Below, in pieces: positions 12,689 through 14,401 of a stretch of 14,401 nucleotides of DNA (positions within the stretch are counted from its first letter, which is position 1; every line of letters starts with the position of its first letter). Under the pieces are notes generated by a model. That model saw only the letters and a program-made list of their open reading frames with translations. It did no database searches and was not told the origin of the DNA. The position numbers and the translations under genes were made by a program. The DNA is from Christensenella sp. UBA1214 (GTDB lineage Bacteria > Bacillota > Clostridia > Christensenellales > CAG-138): positions 1,253-15,653 of the forward strand of contig DBXK01000028.1 of assembly GCA_002309375.1 (NCBI GenBank), written 5' to 3'.

Positions 12689-13822
12689 TCACATAAAATC
12701 AAGCAGGATCTCGTTTTGAAAATCGAGCCCGCGTTTGGTCAAAAGCATTGCCTCATCGGTAACTTCCATATTCCCGGTGAGCAGCGCGGCGCTGACGGCG
12801 GAAGCGTATTGCTCAACGGGATCGATGCCGAAACGCTCTTTGAAGCCCGCCCTGCTTACGCCGTCCGTTTTGCGAAGGCCCATCATGATGCACTCGAACA
12901 TCTCTTCCTCGCGGCCGACCTCCTCCGTTTCGGCAACGGGCAGCCTGCCGCCGCCGAGATCCGCCATAAAATCGCCGATTGATGCCTTATTCGCAAAGCG
13001 CACCCACTTGCCGTTTATATGAAGGGCGGAATGCGCGTTTACGCCGAGGCCGAGATAATCGCCGTTGTTCCAGTAATTGAGGTTATGGCGGCAGCGGAAG
13101 CCGGGCTTTGCAAAATTGCTGATCTCGTAGCGCTCGTATCCGAGGCGGGAAAGCAGTTCAAAGCCCGCGTCCTCAATATCGGCGACCTCGTCCTCATCCG
13201 GAAGAACGACCCTTCCGGCCGTTACGTCGTCATAAAGCTGCGTGCCGCTTTCGAGGATCAGCGCATAGGAGGAGATATGGTTTGCGCCGAGCCCGGAGGC
13301 GAGGCGGATCGAATCGAGATAGGAATCGGCATCCTGCCCGGGCAGACCGTGCATGATATCGACGTTTATATTGGTAAAGCCGGCGTTTTTCGCTTTTTCA
13401 AAGGCGCTGAGGAACTGTTCTTTATTGTGGATCCTGCCGATTGCGGCAAGGACCCTGTCGTCCGAAGACTGCATCCCGATCGAAATGCGGTTTATGCCCG
13501 CGTTCCTGTATTCGGCAAGCTTTATCTCCGTCACGGATTCCGGATTGCACTCGATCGTGATCTCCGCATCCGGCGAGATCGAAAAGCAGCTCCGCGCTTC
13601 CGTCATGATCCGCCCGACGAGCCCCGCGGGGAGCAGGGAGGGCGTGCCGCCGCCGAAATAAACCGTGCGGAAAGGCCCGGCGCATTCGTCCCGCCTCAGC
13701 TCCGCCTCCCGCAGAACCGCGCCGACGTAGGCCTCCATGCTTCCCTCAAGGCCGGGAAAGGAGGCGAAATCACAGTATCTGCATTTTCTGACGCAGAAGG
13801 GGAGATGTACGTACAGTTCCAT
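12689..13822 (-). CDS. hemW: HemW-type radical SAM protein (heme chaperone / coproporphyrinogen oxidase-like)
   Basis: The 377-residue protein starts MELYVHLPFCVRKCRYCDF with the radical SAM cluster motif CxxxCxxC (C10, C14, C17). GGGTPS (57-62), ECNPES (91-96) and RISIGMQS (112-119) follow. YEISNFAKPG (232-241) and HNLNYWNNGDYLGLG (246-260) are the HemW signature, and the C-terminal HemN-type domain is present. HemW binds a 4Fe-4S cluster and SAM, and in studied bacteria binds heme and hands it to target proteins; it lacks the oxidase activity of HemN (family knowledge). The start lies one base after the SLOG stop codon, with GGAG ten bases upstream, so translation is probably coupled. Its G+C content (about 58%) differs from that of the gene before it. 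Confidence 0.94.
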   Translation of the reverse strand: MELYVHLPFCVRKCRYCDFASFPGLEGSMEAYVGAVLREAELRRDECAGPFRTVYFGGGTPSLLPAGLVGRIMTEARSCFSISPDAEITIECNPESVTEIKLAEYRNAGINRISIGMQSSDDRVLAAIGRIHNKEQFLSAFEKAKNAGFTNINVDIMHGLPGQDADSYLDSIRLASGLGANHISSYALILESGTQLYDDVTAGRVVLPDEDEVADIEDAGFELLSRLGYERYEISNFAKPGFRCRHNLNYWNNGDYLGLGVNAHSALHINGKWVRFANKASIGDFMADLGGGRLPVAETEEVGREEEMFECIMMGLRKTDGVSRAGFKERFGIDPVEQYASAVSAALLTGNMEVTDEAMLLTKRGLDFQNEILLDFM

Positions 13823-13823
13823 T

Positions 13824-14288
13824 TTATCGAAGCTCCAGCGCCAGATTCCGGATTTTCAGCCCCCGGTCGTACGCGTACGACACCGTGTTCCAGGTGCCTC
13901 CGCGGCAGGTGCGCATGAAGCAGCAGCACTCCGCGGCGTGATCCGCGAGGAACCGGTTCCGCTTCTGCATGCAGCCCGGGAAATAATCCGCGGAAACGTA
14001 CACGACCCGGTCCGCGCTTTCCAGCAGCGCGAGCCAGGTTTTCCGGTCCGGGTCCTGCCAGCGGTCCGCCTGCCCCCGGCAGGGAAGGGCCATCACCAGC
14101 CGGGCGTCCTTCTCCCTTTCCCTCAGCCGGAGCACGGCCTGCGCCGCCAGCGTGTCGAATCCGACGGCGCCGCCGGAGAGGAACGCGCGCTTTCCCTCCG
14201 CGCGGGCCTGCGCGAGCGCGCCGTCCAGCAGAGGCAGCAGAGCCCGCCGGTCCTCCCCGGAAATGAACCGGTGGCCGGAAAAACACAG
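13824..14288 (-). CDS. SLOG/YpsA-like (DUF1273-type) predicted nucleotide-binding protein, start uncertain
   Basis: Read from the frame ending at 13824, the protein shows CFSGHR, GGAVGFDTLAA, ALPCRGQADRW, GCMQKRNRFLADHA and GGTWNTVSYA in the order of the DUF1273/YpsA-like SLOG family. It has a Rossmann-like fold thought to bind nucleotides or ligands; function is largely unknown. No ATG, GTG or TTG is in frame between the start of the conserved CFSGHR motif and the window edge. A CTG at 14288, just after GGAGGAG (14292-14298), gives a 154-residue protein of normal size and is used here as a provisional start. The first in-frame GTG (14135) would delete the conserved N-terminal third. G+C is near 70%, with frequent CGG, CTG and GCC codons, unlike the neighbours. 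It runs directly into hemW. Confidence 0.72.
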   Translation of the reverse strand: MCFSGHRFISGEDRRALLPLLDGALAQARAEGKRAFLSGGAVGFDTLAAQAVLRLREREKDARLVMALPCRGQADRWQDPDRKTWLALLESADRVVYVSADYFPGCMQKRNRFLADHAAECCCFMRTCRGGTWNTVSYAYDRGLKIRNLALELR

Positions 14289-14329
14289 GGACTCCTCCGG
14301 AGAAAAATCAAAACCGGCGGAATACGCGG

Positions 14330-14401
14330 TCAGGTATCCATTTTCAGCACAGCGATAAACGCCTCGCTCGGAACCTGGACGGTGCCGAACTGGCGCATGC
14401 G
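14330..14401 (-). CDS. Possible C-terminal end of an upstream gene (partial)
   Basis: From the window edge a frame reads RMRQFGTVQVPSEAFIAV and a few more residues to TGA at 14330-14332. It looks protein-like and leaves a 41-base gap containing the GGAGGAG site before the provisional SLOG start. It is too short to assign, and a competing open frame covers the same bases. If real, it is the upstream operon neighbour of the SLOG gene. Confidence 0.35.
   Translation of the reverse strand, partial: RMRQFGTVQVPSEAFIAVLKMDT

Noticed and set aside
12245..13918. Two long + strand open frames opposite the GNAT and hemW genes (12245-12982 and 13019-13918)
   Set aside because: Both are shadows of well-supported - strand genes and lack starts with ribosome sites or family motifs.
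13696..14286. 196-codon - strand frame starting at GTG 14286 with good ribosome-site spacing
   Set aside because: Its product is Gly/Arg/Pro-rich without family motifs and runs into hemW; the neighbouring frame carries all the conserved SLOG motifs. The start is noted only as a possible frameshift clue.

Overview
The window reads as chromosomal DNA of an anaerobic, fermentative Clostridia-type Bacillota. By eye it is about 58% G+C. Nearly every gene is preceded by a strong GGAGG-like ribosome binding site, sigma-A type promoters are recognisable, and the contents fit that group: an electron-bifurcating Etf operon, a BlaI/M56 pair, HemW and a YpsA-like SLOG protein. No rRNA, tRNA, transposase, phage gene or CRISPR array is visible. 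No gene-free stretch exceeds about 130 bases.

Layout. Bases 1-2074 (+) are the end of an acyl-CoA dehydrogenase operon: the dehydrogenase C-terminus, then etfB and an etfA with an N-terminal two-cluster ferredoxin domain. A hairpin terminator (2086-2121) closes it. A near-consensus promoter (2136-2164) then drives a three-gene + strand operon: a membrane-anchored ComEC-like metallo-beta-lactamase protein, a zinc-ribbon membrane protein, and a DUF3810-type membrane protein with an HExxH motif. It ends at a perfect 12-bp hairpin (5321-5354) lying between convergent genes.

From 5383 onward everything is on the - strand. A BlaI/MecI-type repressor (8376-8753) overlaps by ATGA a 998-residue M56 (BlaR1-like) membrane metalloprotease. 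Its extracellular part is a leucine-rich-repeat domain plus an unrecognised Cys-rich domain, instead of the usual penicillin-binding sensor. The pair has a strong promoter with two matching dyad operators, one over the -35 and one just past the start site, so the control circuit can be read from the DNA. This is the most interesting locus in the window.

Next in the - direction of reading come ilvE (branched-chain aminotransferase, own terminator and probable promoter) and a two-gene unit of a class I/II aminotransferase followed by a YigZ/IMPACT protein, with its own promoter. The last unit is a tight run of a SLOG/YpsA-like protein, hemW and a GNAT acetyltransferase. The SLOG gene is about 70% G+C, clearly above its neighbours, and has no ATG, GTG or TTG start in frame. 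It is either a compositionally foreign segment with an unusual start or an error or frameshift near the edge of the window.

Working together: the Etf operon couples acyl-CoA reduction or oxidation to ferredoxin and NADH. The BlaI/M56-LRR pair is inferred to be a surface-sensing proteolytic switch that derepresses its own operon. The aminotransferases serve amino acid metabolism. The three-gene membrane operon has no assignable job.
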